Source: Limnomonas spitsbergensis (Eukaryota; Chlorophyta; Chlorophyceae; Chlamydomonadales). Taken from it: a DNA stretch of 64,000 bases. Under the pieces are notes generated by a model that saw only the letters and a list, made by a program, of their open reading frames with translations, did not search any database and had not been told where the DNA came from. The DNA lies in assembly GCA_037349105.1 (NCBI GenBank), contig JAYJMM010000037.1, forward strand, positions 2,728,001 to 2,792,000, read 5' to 3'. Numbering within the stretch: the stretch's first letter is position 1; every line of letters starts with the position of its first letter. Positions 57,801-64,000 of the stretch are shown here, one piece after another. The position numbers and the translations under genes were made by a program.

Positions 57801-60800
57801 ATGGGCGGGTTTCTTTAGCTGAGTGATGGGTGGGGCCGTGAAGGGTCTCAGGAGTAGGTTCATCACGGTGAGAGGGAGGGATAGAGGGGTCGAGCAGGTA
57901 TAGGAGTGATGGGCGGGTTTCTTTAGCTGAGTGATGGGTGGGGCCGTGAAGGGTTTCAGGGGTAGGTTCATCACGGTGAGAGGGAGGGATAGAGGGGTCG
58001 AGCAGGTATAGGAGTGATGGGCGGGTTTCTTTAGCTGAGTGATGGGTGGGGCCGTGAAGGGTCTCAGGAGTAGGTTCATCACGGTGAGAGGGAGGGATAG
58101 AGGGGTCGAGCAGGTATAGGAGTGATGGGCGGGTTTCTTTAGCTGAGTGATGGGTGGGGCCGTGAAGGGTCTCAGGAGTAGGTTCATCACGGTGAGAGGG
58201 AGGGATAGAGGGGTCGAGCAGGTATAGGAGTGATGGGCGGGTTTCTTTAGCTGAGTGATGGGTGGGGCCGTGAAGGGTCTCAGGAGTAGGTTCATCACGG
58301 TGAGAGGGAGGGATAGAGGGGTCGAGCAGGTATAGGAGTGATGGGCGGGTTTCTTTAGCTGAGTGATGGGTGGGGCCGTGAAGGGTCTCAGGGGTAGGTT
58401 CATCACGGTGAGAGGGAGGGATAGAGGGGTCGAGCAGGTATAGGAGTGATGGGCGGGTTTCTTTAGCTGAGTGATGGGTGGGGCCGTGAAGGGTCTCAGG
58501 GGTAGGTTCATCACGGTGAGAGGGAGGGATAGAGGGGTCGAGCAGGTATAGGAGTGATGGGCGGGTTTCTTTAGCTGAGTGATGGGTGGGGCCGTGAAGG
58601 GTCTCAGGGGTAGGTTCATCACGGTGAGAGGGAGGGATAGAGGGGTCGAGCAGGTATAGGAGTGATGGGCGGGTTTCTTTAGCTGAGTGATGGGTGGGGC
58701 CGTGAAGGGTCTCAGGGGTAGGTTCATCACGGTGAGAGGGAGGGATAGAGGGGTCGAGCAGGTATAGGAGTGATGGGCGGGTTTCTTTAGCTGAGTGATG
58801 GGTGGGGCCGTGAAGGGTCTCAGGAGTAGGTTCATCACGGTGAGAGGGAGGGATGAGGGGTCGAGCGGGTTCATTTATTTGAGTTTTGGGTGGGGCCGTG
58901 AAGGGTCTAAGGGGTAGGTGCATCCCGGTGAGGGGGATGAGGGGAGGTTTAGCGGGTATATGAGGGATAGGCGGGTGCATTTAGCTGAGTGATGGGCAGG
59001 TTCATTTAGCTGAGTGATGGGTGGGGCTGTGAAGGGTCTTAGGGATAGGTTCATCACGGTGAGAGGGAGGGAGGGGGGTCTAGCAGGTATAGGAGGGATG
59101 GGCAGGTTTGTTAAGCTGAGCGATGGGTGGGGCCATGTAAGGTCTTAGGGGTAGGTTCATCACGGTGAGAGTTTTCGAGAGGGGTTTTGTTGGCATCACG
59201 GGCTTAACATACCCGTCCTAGCTCATAAGGGGGGGAGAGGCCATTCACAACTGTTGATCGTCCGTCAGATTGGTTGTTTGGTACAGGTTAATCCATCTTC
59301 GTTCGTCTGCGGGTTTTTCCAGGGGTTATCCTTGAGGGTGCACGTGCAGCCCTTTGAGGGCAGCATTTGCTGCTCCCCTTGTCCACGGCATCCCTGAATC
59401 GGCATTTTGACCGCTCGCCACCAGCTCGGTCAAGGAGCTTTGACGAGGGATAGACACACATACAAGCACCCTTACACATGCACCCTCACTGTCACACACA
59501 CACACACACACATACAAGCACCCTTACACATGCACCCTCACTATCACACACACACACACACACATACAAGCACCCTTACACATGCACCCTCACTGTCACA
59601 CACACACACACACACACAAGCACCCTCTCTCACACACACACACACAAGCACCCTCTCACACACGCACGCACACACACACACACACACAAGCACCCTCTCA
59701 CACACACACACACAAGCACCCTCACGCCCGCATTGTTTGTATCAGCACTGTTCCATCACCCCTGTCTCCTGCCCTGCCTAACGCCTGACACCCATGGCCT
59801 CGACCCTGCCCTCGCCTGCGCCCGTGTCCCATGCCCCCACTCGCATGCCGCTTGTCCTGCCTCGCGCTTATGCCCCCCCTCTACCGCCTCCCACCCTTGC
59901 CCGAACATCCATTCCTGCCCTGACCCTCCCCTCGCACCCCCCCCCCCTCCCACCCATGCCGCCCTGGATCAACCCATCCCCCCGCCCCGTACCTCCAACA
60001 GACTCCGGACGGCCAGCTCGTCGAGATGGATGATGACGACGAGGCTCCCACTGACAGCGATGACAGCGACAGCGACCCCGAATCGCGCGCGGCCCGGCAG
60101 CAGGAACGGCAGCAGAGGCGGGCAACGCAGCAGCAGCAGGGGCAGAGCAGTGCGGGGGCAGCGACCAACGGCGCGAGCGGGGCTGCTGTAAACGGAGCAA
60201 GCGGGGCTGCGGCATGGGGGAACAGCGCGCGACCGTCTATGATGTCTGCCTATGGGCAGCAAGGGGGCCCGCACCAAGCTCCGTTACCAAATCAGGCTGA
60301 GGTGCGCCACACACACATATACACATAGACCAGCACATGCATACACACGCTGATAAATGAGCAAAAGCATATGTAGGGTTGGGGCTGGACTAGGTCAGGC
60401 TTGCTCCTGTGGCCTTACGCCTCTCAGTCTCTCACCCCTGCCTCAACCTCGCCTCCCTCCCTGCACGCCTATCTACAGTTCGACGCCGCTGCAGCCGACT
60501 TGGCCGCGGCGACCACCAAGGAGCAACGCAAGCGGGCAACACACAAGTTAGCCAAGGCGCAGCTACATGCTGAGCAGATCAAGGCCTCGGAGGGCCTGCT
60601 CGCGTGCCTGCCGCTCATGGCCGTGAATCAAGAGATCGCGGCTGCGCTGATTGAGGCCAAAGGGATGCAAGAGGAGTCTGGCGACCAGGCAGCCACGGGC
60701 CGTCGGCTCGGCCGCCCTGCAACGTCGGCCAGCACCTCAAACCGGCGCGCGAGCTACGAGGCGTTGCGGCAGGCGCAGGGGCTTGAGTACGCCAAGCAGC

Positions 60801-61465
60801 GCGGCATCTACCGCGGCGACGAGATGTCTTGGGCGAACACGGGCATGAGCATGCTCCCGACAAAGCCCCTAACGGGGCCTGACAGCCAACTCTCGCCCAA
60901 GGCCGCTGAGGCTGCAAGCACCTTGTTCAACGGCCGCGCCGCCGCACACTCTCCCGAGGCGCAAGTCGCCGACGTCTCACCTGCGGTTGCCTCCAGCGGC
61001 TCGCTCTGCGGCCGCACCTCGTACCCTTCAGAGATGCAGGTCCGCGACCTCTCGTCCATAGCCAGTCCCAGCAAGCCAGGGGTGAGACAGGCACGCCTGT
61101 CGCCAGATTATCTTTACCGCCGAAGCGACTCTCCCATCCCTGCCACGCACAACGGCACCCCCTCCACCGCTAGGCGTACAGCCCTGTCAGAACGCACCTC
61201 CCCAGCCACGGGCGGGGCCATCATGACGCGCCCGCCGCCCAGCTCCAGCGACATCGCGTATGTGACGGCATCAGCGGCTTCGCGACCGGCCTCCTCCCGG
61301 CGGCGGCCCGGCCGCAACACCTCTGGGGGGGTGGGCTCCTCGGACAGCGGGGACAGTGCTGCGGAGGGCCGGCAGCAGCGCCGGCACAACGAAAGGGAAG
61401 TGCAACAACAGGCCATGGCTGTGGAGCACCTGCTGAGCAACACAGCGCTGTTGATGCAGCGGTAG
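42845..61465 (+). CDS. CCP: Cytosolic carboxypeptidase (CCP/Nna1, M14D), CCP2/3-like tubulin deglutamylase
   Basis: Sixteen phase-consistent exons: 42845-43017, 43655-43854, 44995-45157, 46270-46441, 48496-48957, 50044-50228, 50807-50896, 51401-51500, 52391-52553, 53425-53562, 54238-54374, 54704-54852, 56807-57032, 57568-57699, 60002-60301, 60479-61465 (1,258 aa plus TAG). Zinc-dependent M14D carboxypeptidases remove C-terminal or side-chain glutamates, mainly from tubulin in cilia and cytoplasm. The N-domain begins at [10 protein letters not shown] (about 375-385) with HTQWFYF. The catalytic domain shows HPGE (H573, E576), NPDG (613-616), [12 protein letters not shown] (to R633), DLHGHSRKK (667-675, third zinc ligand) and TLEASFCG (catalytic E763). 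[18 protein letters not shown] and [10 protein letters not shown] favour the CCP2/3 type. No premature stop is seen. The true start is unresolved and may lie at 40,541. The first four exons rest on splice phase only. Confidence 0.9.
43018..43654 (+). repeat. Intron A-B: about 160-bp repeat of the exon-B acceptor
   Basis: AG-CGACCCC followed by a GATGGAGA-like stretch occurs at 43,334, at 43,495 and at the true exon start 43,655, spacing 161 and 160 bp. The copies keep the acceptor AG and the first 15-40 bases of exon B in degraded form. A single copy of exon A's end (GGGGGCTGCAAGTG) is at about 43,070. Confidence 0.8.
43855..44735 (+). repeat. Intron B-C: purine-only minisatellite
   Basis: About 880 bp of GGGAGGGGAGGCAGG-type repeats, nearly pure purine on the plus strand. 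It begins directly at exon B's donor, whose flank (GGGAGGGGAGGCAGCGAGAG then GAGGTGAGG) has the same composition, so the array seems seeded by the exon end. Many units carry GGAGGTAAGG or GGAGGTAGGG. G-quadruplex or triplex formation is plausible. Pro/Leu-rich or Gly/Arg-rich frames of more than 300 codons are artefacts. Confidence 0.9.
44800..44955 (-). repeat. SINE-like short repeat in intron B-C
   Basis: In reverse complement it contains GCATGCCCTGCTTCTTGGGG, then GCTTGGTCCCCATCGGCTAG. It is flanked by GTAGCTGAATTGTAGCCGTG on the plus strand, the tail seen beside other members of the family. Confidence 0.4.
45350..46130 (+). repeat. Intron C-D: 42-bp tandem repeat (about 18 units)
   Basis: Unit GTGAGTACATGCCCACCTGG followed by CCTCTTAGAACCCGATCTCCTC. 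Each unit therefore holds a consensus donor (GTGAGT) and a pyrimidine-plus-AG acceptor (CCTCTTAG). The period of 42 gives 14-residue repeats on both strands (for example [14 protein letters not shown]); I see no reason to think these are translated. Confidence 0.95.
46493..48150 (+). repeat. Intron D-E: 24-bp tandem repeat (about 69 units)
   Basis: Unit GTGCATGATGGCTCAGGGCC plus TGCT, highly regular, with occasional CTTGATGG, GACATG and GGCTGAGG variants. Blocks of 11-24 units recur (46,980-47,220 resembles 47,690-47,800). The unit lacks stops in most frames, giving 584- and 623-codon frames on opposite strands that reflect periodicity only. Confidence 0.97.
48958..50043 (+). repeat. Intron E-F: donor copies and 98-bp acceptor repeats
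   Basis: Near the donor, TGCAG-GTCGGTCGGG is echoed near 49,060 and 49,080 (TTGCAGGTCTGTCGG, GTGCAGGCTGGTCGG). Before exon F, CTGCAGGTGTATGAGAACTA occurs with its AG at 49,748, 49,846 and 49,944, and the true junction AG is at 50,043 (spacings 98, 98, 99). Copies are separated by TTTAGGGTT/AACCCTAAA runs. In each copy the exon-like start reads VYEN or VYED then TAG. Confidence 0.9.
50229..50806 (+). repeat. Intron F-G: G19 tract and 134-bp repeat of the exon-G start
   Basis: A 19-base G run at 50,267-50,285 is followed by about three units containing TCGTTAGCATGACTAGGGCT and GTGCATTTTATTAGATTG. The word ATGGCAGTCG lies at 50,413, 50,547 and 50,681. The matching ATGGCGGTGTCG inside exon G is at 50,817 (spacings 134, 134, 136), so each unit embeds a degraded acceptor and exon start. 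Confidence 0.8.
50897..51400 (+). repeat. Intron G-H: purine run, GGGCT repeats and a SINE-like copy
   Basis: Immediately after the donor a GAGGGGGGAAGAGGGGGGAA-type purine stretch extends the exon's own GGGGGAGAAG end. Then come GCTGGGCTGGGCTGGGCT repeats (51,050-51,120) and, at 51,195-51,310, an inverted SINE-like repeat followed by ACAGCTGAAAAGTGGCTGAA. Confidence 0.6.
51501..52390 (+). repeat. Intron H-I: donor-side and acceptor-side copies
   Basis: The donor flank GTGGGTGTGGGCTCTTTGAG followed by AATGTGGATGTAGTG is repeated about 48 bp downstream as GTGTGTAAGCTCTTGGAGTT and GTGTGGATGTAGTG. On the acceptor side, CAG followed by GGTGTCC...GGCAGATCCG (52,126) and CAGCGACACCCTGGGG...GGCAGATT (52,243) echo the real start CAGCGGCACCTTGGG...AGCAGATCCG (52,391). 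Confidence 0.65.
52554..53424 (+). repeat. Intron I-J: repeated exon-J acceptors and 11-12-bp repeats
   Basis: CTCAG-GCCGCGTCCA of exon J (53,425) is preceded by CTCAG-GCCTTTCAAGC (52,770), GTCAG-GCCGCATCCA (52,837), CTCAG-GCCATGTCCG (52,968) and CTCAG-GCCGCGTCCA (53,013), the last identical to the real junction for the first ten exon bases. From 53,030 to 53,402 follow about 30 short units of the type GATTCAAACCT or GTTCCAAACCT. Confidence 0.85.
53563..54237 (+). repeat. Intron J-K: two partial copies of the exon-K start
   Basis: At 54,054 CACAG-CTGTGTGATTGTGGG, and at 54,123 GTAG-GTCTGATTGTGGGG with GGTGCAGCCTGGCCGGCCAG, precede the true junction at 54,238 (GTGTGATTGTGGGGAACTAC, GGTGCAGCCTGGCAGGCCAG). 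The second copy carries about 55 exon-derived bases with substitutions and small indels. The remainder of the intron is unremarkable. Confidence 0.8.
54395..54480 (+). repeat. Short interspersed repeat with GAAAG run (intron K-L)
   Basis: AAGAAAGAAAGAAAGCTACG, then GAGGGGCGTGAGAGTTAAGG and CAGCCTGGGCC, matching 29,805-29,865. Confidence 0.55.
54853..56806 (+). repeat. Intron L-M: SINE-like copy, CCCTAAA-type repeats and 46-bp array
   Basis: 54,935-55,030 is a SINE-like repeat (TTGCTGCTCTGGCCACCAGT, GGTTTGAGCC). 55,110-55,255 repeats AACCCTAAACCCTAGGAGAG with GGGTCT. 55,870-56,735 is a 46-bp unit, CCTTGAACCTGTTTCTCTGC then CCTAAAACCTGTGTCCCTCC, about 18 copies, running straight into the polypyrimidine tract of exon M's acceptor. 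A region of 55,260-55,860 between them shows no feature. Confidence 0.85.
57033..57567 (+). repeat. Intron M-N: three degraded copies of the exon-M 3' end
   Basis: The exon end, about CTTCTGTGGTGCCT through TTCAATACGGGGCACCTGGA, with its flank GTGTGCGC is repeated with ends near 57,167, 57,317 and 57,486 (the real end is 57,032; spacings 135, 150, 169). In all three copies the junction CAG-GTGTGCG has become CAATGTGCG, so the GT donor dinucleotide at that exact place is shifted or lost. A second short unit (GGGCTGTATTATATTATTCA) accompanies two of the copies. Confidence 0.85.
57700..59170 (+). repeat. Intron N-O: 108-bp repeat carrying the exon-N donor
   Basis: The exon-N end and donor TAGGTTCATCACG-GTGAGAG is repeated with TTCATCACG starting at 57,751, 57,859, 57,967 and then every 108 bp to 58,831 (eleven near-identical units). 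Diverged copies follow near 58,918, 59,049 and 59,156. Every full unit preserves a consensus GTGAGA donor. Because 108 is a multiple of three, minus-strand frames of over 420 codons appear; these are artefacts. Confidence 0.95.
59455..59725 (+). repeat. Intron N-O: CA-rich minisatellite
   Basis: Units of ACACACACATACAAGCACCC and TTACACATGCACCCTCACT, period about 52 bp at first and then shorter, grading into plain CA repeats. 59,726-60,001 is pyrimidine-rich and leads into exon O's acceptor. Confidence 0.9.
60002..61465 (+). other. Carboxypeptidase exons O-P: acidic and low-complexity C-terminal tail
   Basis: Exon O starts [20 protein letters not shown] and continues into a Gln/Ala/Gly-rich stretch. 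Exon P has a likely coiled coil ([20 protein letters not shown]), then a long Ser/Pro/Arg-rich disordered region and a final [20 protein letters not shown] helix before LMQR and TAG. CCP2/3 enzymes also end in acidic-then-basic tails, but the sequence itself is not conserved. Phase-0 junctions on both sides. Confidence 0.8.
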
Positions 61466-63684
61466 GAGGGGAGCAGAAGGGTGAGACCAGGGCTCTCTGA
61501 CAGGTCTACCGTCTCGCAGGGCAAAAGTCGACTTCTGTCAATGACGTGTCACCTCTGGGCCCTGCTCAAAAAGGCTCGGCCGCGTGGGCGCCTCACTGAA
61601 GGGTTGGGAGGAATGTCAACTTCTGTGAGATCAGATGTTCTAGCTCTTCATCGACCTTGGACATTCAACATGTAGTTTATGAAGGGAGCGGCGAAGCTTT
61701 CATTAGGTATGGAAGCTAATGGGACTCATAACTTTTAGGGTTAAGGTAAGGTAAGAATGGCATGTATTCATGTCCCTGGTAGTGTTCGACTAGCCAAGGG
61801 ACATATTACCTGTTGCATGAAAGATTTTGGACGTAACTAACTGACGACTTGAGATAACCTCAACATTCATGACCTGATCCACTACCACACCGTGTTGTGA
61901 GACCACTATTAGTTATGTCTATGACGTGACACTGGTGCCGTAAGATTTGTAGCCAGCCTACATGAAGATAGTGAGGCTTAGTGAAATGCATGACATAGCG
62001 CACACAATATGTGGCTTGATGTACCGGTAGTCCGGTACCGGCAAGAATATTTATCCCTCGTTATTTTTCCTGAGCTTCATGATTTACATCAGTCAGTCCA
62101 AGGGGCATACAGAAAAACCAAGGATTTGCGACGATATCCTTGTCTTCCTGTCCTGCATTACACAAGTTTGGCTGAGGTCTACAGATGTATGTCACTGCGC
62201 TGCATATGACTCGTCTGAGTATATGACTCCTTTACCGTGGGATAAAACCAAGAGAAGCATAGCCAAGGCACCGTTAGACCAACATTATCTACATCCTAGC
62301 CTGGAGACGAAGGAAGGAGGGAAGTCAGTACCCACAAGGACTCAACAAAGGTGGCCTGGTGCGTACTGAACACAGGGCTAAACGGACAATTCCTACACAA
62401 AAATTGTTGAAGTATACAAATCAGGCTGGGCAACCAGCCACCTTCCCTTGTATACCGGCATTGCCAAAGCTGGAACAAATGAACCCAGAGACAGGGCCCC
62501 TAAGCCACTAGTCAGCGATGATCCAGAGGGAGACTGGTCCAATCATCCATATGCACTGGCTCGCCAGCAACAAGGTTCCACACGCTGCTTCTCCTAGCAC
62601 TGAAAGTCCCAGCAAGCAGCAAGGGGCCCTGTTGAACAACCCTGGATCAGCATGGGGTGCTGCTTTGTTCACTTCTACAGCAAGAATGAGAGCAACAGCC
62701 AAAGCTTTGTCGTGGTTGAGGGAGGAGCGGGAGGCCTAAATCGAGGCCCTCGGAATGGGACCCTGCTCCACTGCTAGCGTCAGCAACGAGGCGCTCTTGG
62801 GAGCAGCAGCTTTAAATGAGCATGCGTCCCTACTCTGTTGGCTCCGACAGTAGCAGGGAGAGCAGTGGCCAAAGCGTTGTGGTGGCAGACAGAAGCACCG
62901 GGAGGACCATGACAAAGGCTGTTGCGTGCCAGGATCGCCTGAAAATGCACGAGAGGCGGAGCAGCTCGGGCTGCCGCTGTTGCGACCGAGCCAGGGCCAC
63001 GGTCAAGCACCCGCATGCCGGCATGGACATGAGCACCTGATCAGGATGTGCATAAGTGTGGGATTACAGCACGATAACAGACGGCCTTCACACTGTACAC
63101 CGCATTACCATTGTATTACTATTATTATTATTATGAGCGCCTGCTCAGGTCCCATACATTGTGACTCTTTATTCTGTTGCTCCGGCAGGCTGATGAGGCA
63201 TGGTGGTGTTCGAGGCAAGCTCAAAGGCTCATATGTGTGGCAGGGCCCCTAGAGCTGTGGAGGTGTGGACCTGAAATGTCAAAGGGATGTGGACGCACCG
63301 ACTATGTGTTGGACAGGGGAGCACAGATACGGAGTCAAAGTGAGACTGGGGAGTGGAGGTGTGGAGCACAAGTATGACAGTGGATATGAGATGTGGAGCA
63401 CGAATGTGGCGTGGGTATGGACTGTGGAAGTATGGAATGCATATGTATCAGAGGAGTGCAGGGATGGAACTGGAGTTTTACAGAGGGTCATACGTATGTG
63501 GCAGAAGTATGGCAGCAGGTGTGTGAATCTAGAGTGCGGACGTGTGCGTCCCCCACCGCCTTTCACCAGCACGATGATGAGCATGAGGAGGTTGATACCT
63601 TAGCGATGAGCATGGGGAGGTTGATGTACATCGTCTTCAGCCAGCCAGGTGTGGAGGTATGGGGCAGAAGTGTGGCAGGGGTGC
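61466..63684. other. 3' flank of the carboxypeptidase gene, no further gene supported
   Basis: 61,540-61,620 is a short interspersed repeat (CTCAAAAAGGCTCGGCCGCG, GGGCGCC, GGTTGGGAGG). An ATT run lies near 63,115-63,135. Open frames near 62,816-63,040 and 63,265-63,600 have no recognisable domain, and the latter merges into the GTGTGG-rich repeat at the window end. Confidence 0.45.
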
Positions 63685-64000
63685 GGATGTGTGGTACAGA
63701 AGTGTGACAGTGGTGCGGATGTGTGGTACAGAAGTGTGACAGTGGTGCGGATGTGTGGTGCAGAAGTGTGGTGCAGATGTATAGTACAGAAGCGTGACAG
63801 AGGTGCGGATGAGTGATGCAGAAGTGTGGCGGTGGTGCGGATGTGTGATGCAGAAGTGTGACAGTTGTGCGGATGTGTGGTGAAGAAATGTGGCAGTTGT
63901 GCGAATGTGTGGTGCAGAAGTTTGACAGTGGTGTGAATGTGTGGTGCAGAAGTGTGGCAGTGGTGCTGATGTGTGATGCAGAAGTGTGGCAGTGGTGCGG
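63685..64000 (+). repeat. About 32-bp GTGTGG-rich minisatellite, cut by the window end
   Basis: Units of GTGCGGATGTGTGGTACAGA then AGTGTGACAGTG, progressively varied (GTGCAGAAGTTTGACAG). The array continues beyond the window. Looser GTGTGG/GTGGAG repeats extend back to about 63,250. Confidence 0.85.

Noticed and set aside
57600..58980. 424- and 454-codon minus-strand frames with 36-residue repeats
   Set aside because: Produced by the 108-bp donor repeat of intron N-O; 108 is divisible by three. The plus-strand gene explains the region.

Overview
The window looks like nuclear DNA of a green-lineage eukaryote, most likely a chlorophyte microalga. The genes are split by many GT-AG introns. Exons are GC-rich while intergenic DNA is near 50% GC and crowded with minisatellites and dispersed repeats. 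TTTAGGG-like motifs (as CCCTAAA) are scattered through introns. A TGTAA motif, typical of chlorophyte polyadenylation, lies about 125 bases after the transposase stop. The one well-recognised gene is a cilium/tubulin enzyme. There are no operons, Shine-Dalgarno sites or CRISPR arrays. The species cannot be named from the sequence alone.

Layout. 1.26-6.47 kb and 12.93-18.01 kb (both minus strand) hold two diverged copies of a four-exon gene for a BTB-BACK-like protein with a C-terminal WD40 propeller. Each copy carries a different disabling lesion, so both look like pseudogenes. The second copy has a hAT transposase fragment inside its large intron. From 6.6 to 40 kb the DNA is mostly repeats. 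A dispersed module occurs three times (about 6.6-9.2, 23.9-27.8 inverted, 29.7-33.3 kb), and each copy carries a large array of one 37-bp minisatellite. The third copy is split by an 842-bp non-autonomous hAT element with a clear 8-bp target duplication. A second dispersed family with degenerate ORFs lies at about 10, 20.5-21.6, 23.1-23.4 and 33.6-34.9 kb. Short SINE-like repeats are interspersed throughout.

42.8-61.5 kb (plus strand), possibly starting near 40.5 kb, is one apparently intact gene for a cytosolic carboxypeptidase of the CCP/Nna1 (M14D) family, closest by eye to the CCP2/CCP3 (AGBL2/AGBL3) type. I could place 16 exons whose reading phases all agree (3,777 nt, 1,258 aa plus stop), with the zinc-binding HPGE motif, the DLHGHSRKK block and the catalytic-Glu TLEASFCG block.

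The most striking observation concerns the introns of this gene. Many are built from tandem copies of their own splice junctions: the acceptor plus the first bases of the next exon, or the last bases of the previous exon plus the donor. The copies are repeated 2 to about 14 times at fixed periods (98, 108, about 134, about 160 bp and others). Several are visibly disarmed, by in-frame stops or loss of the GT. I know of no name for this pattern. It suggests these introns grew by repeated local duplication across exon-intron boundaries, leaving rows of decoy splice sites.
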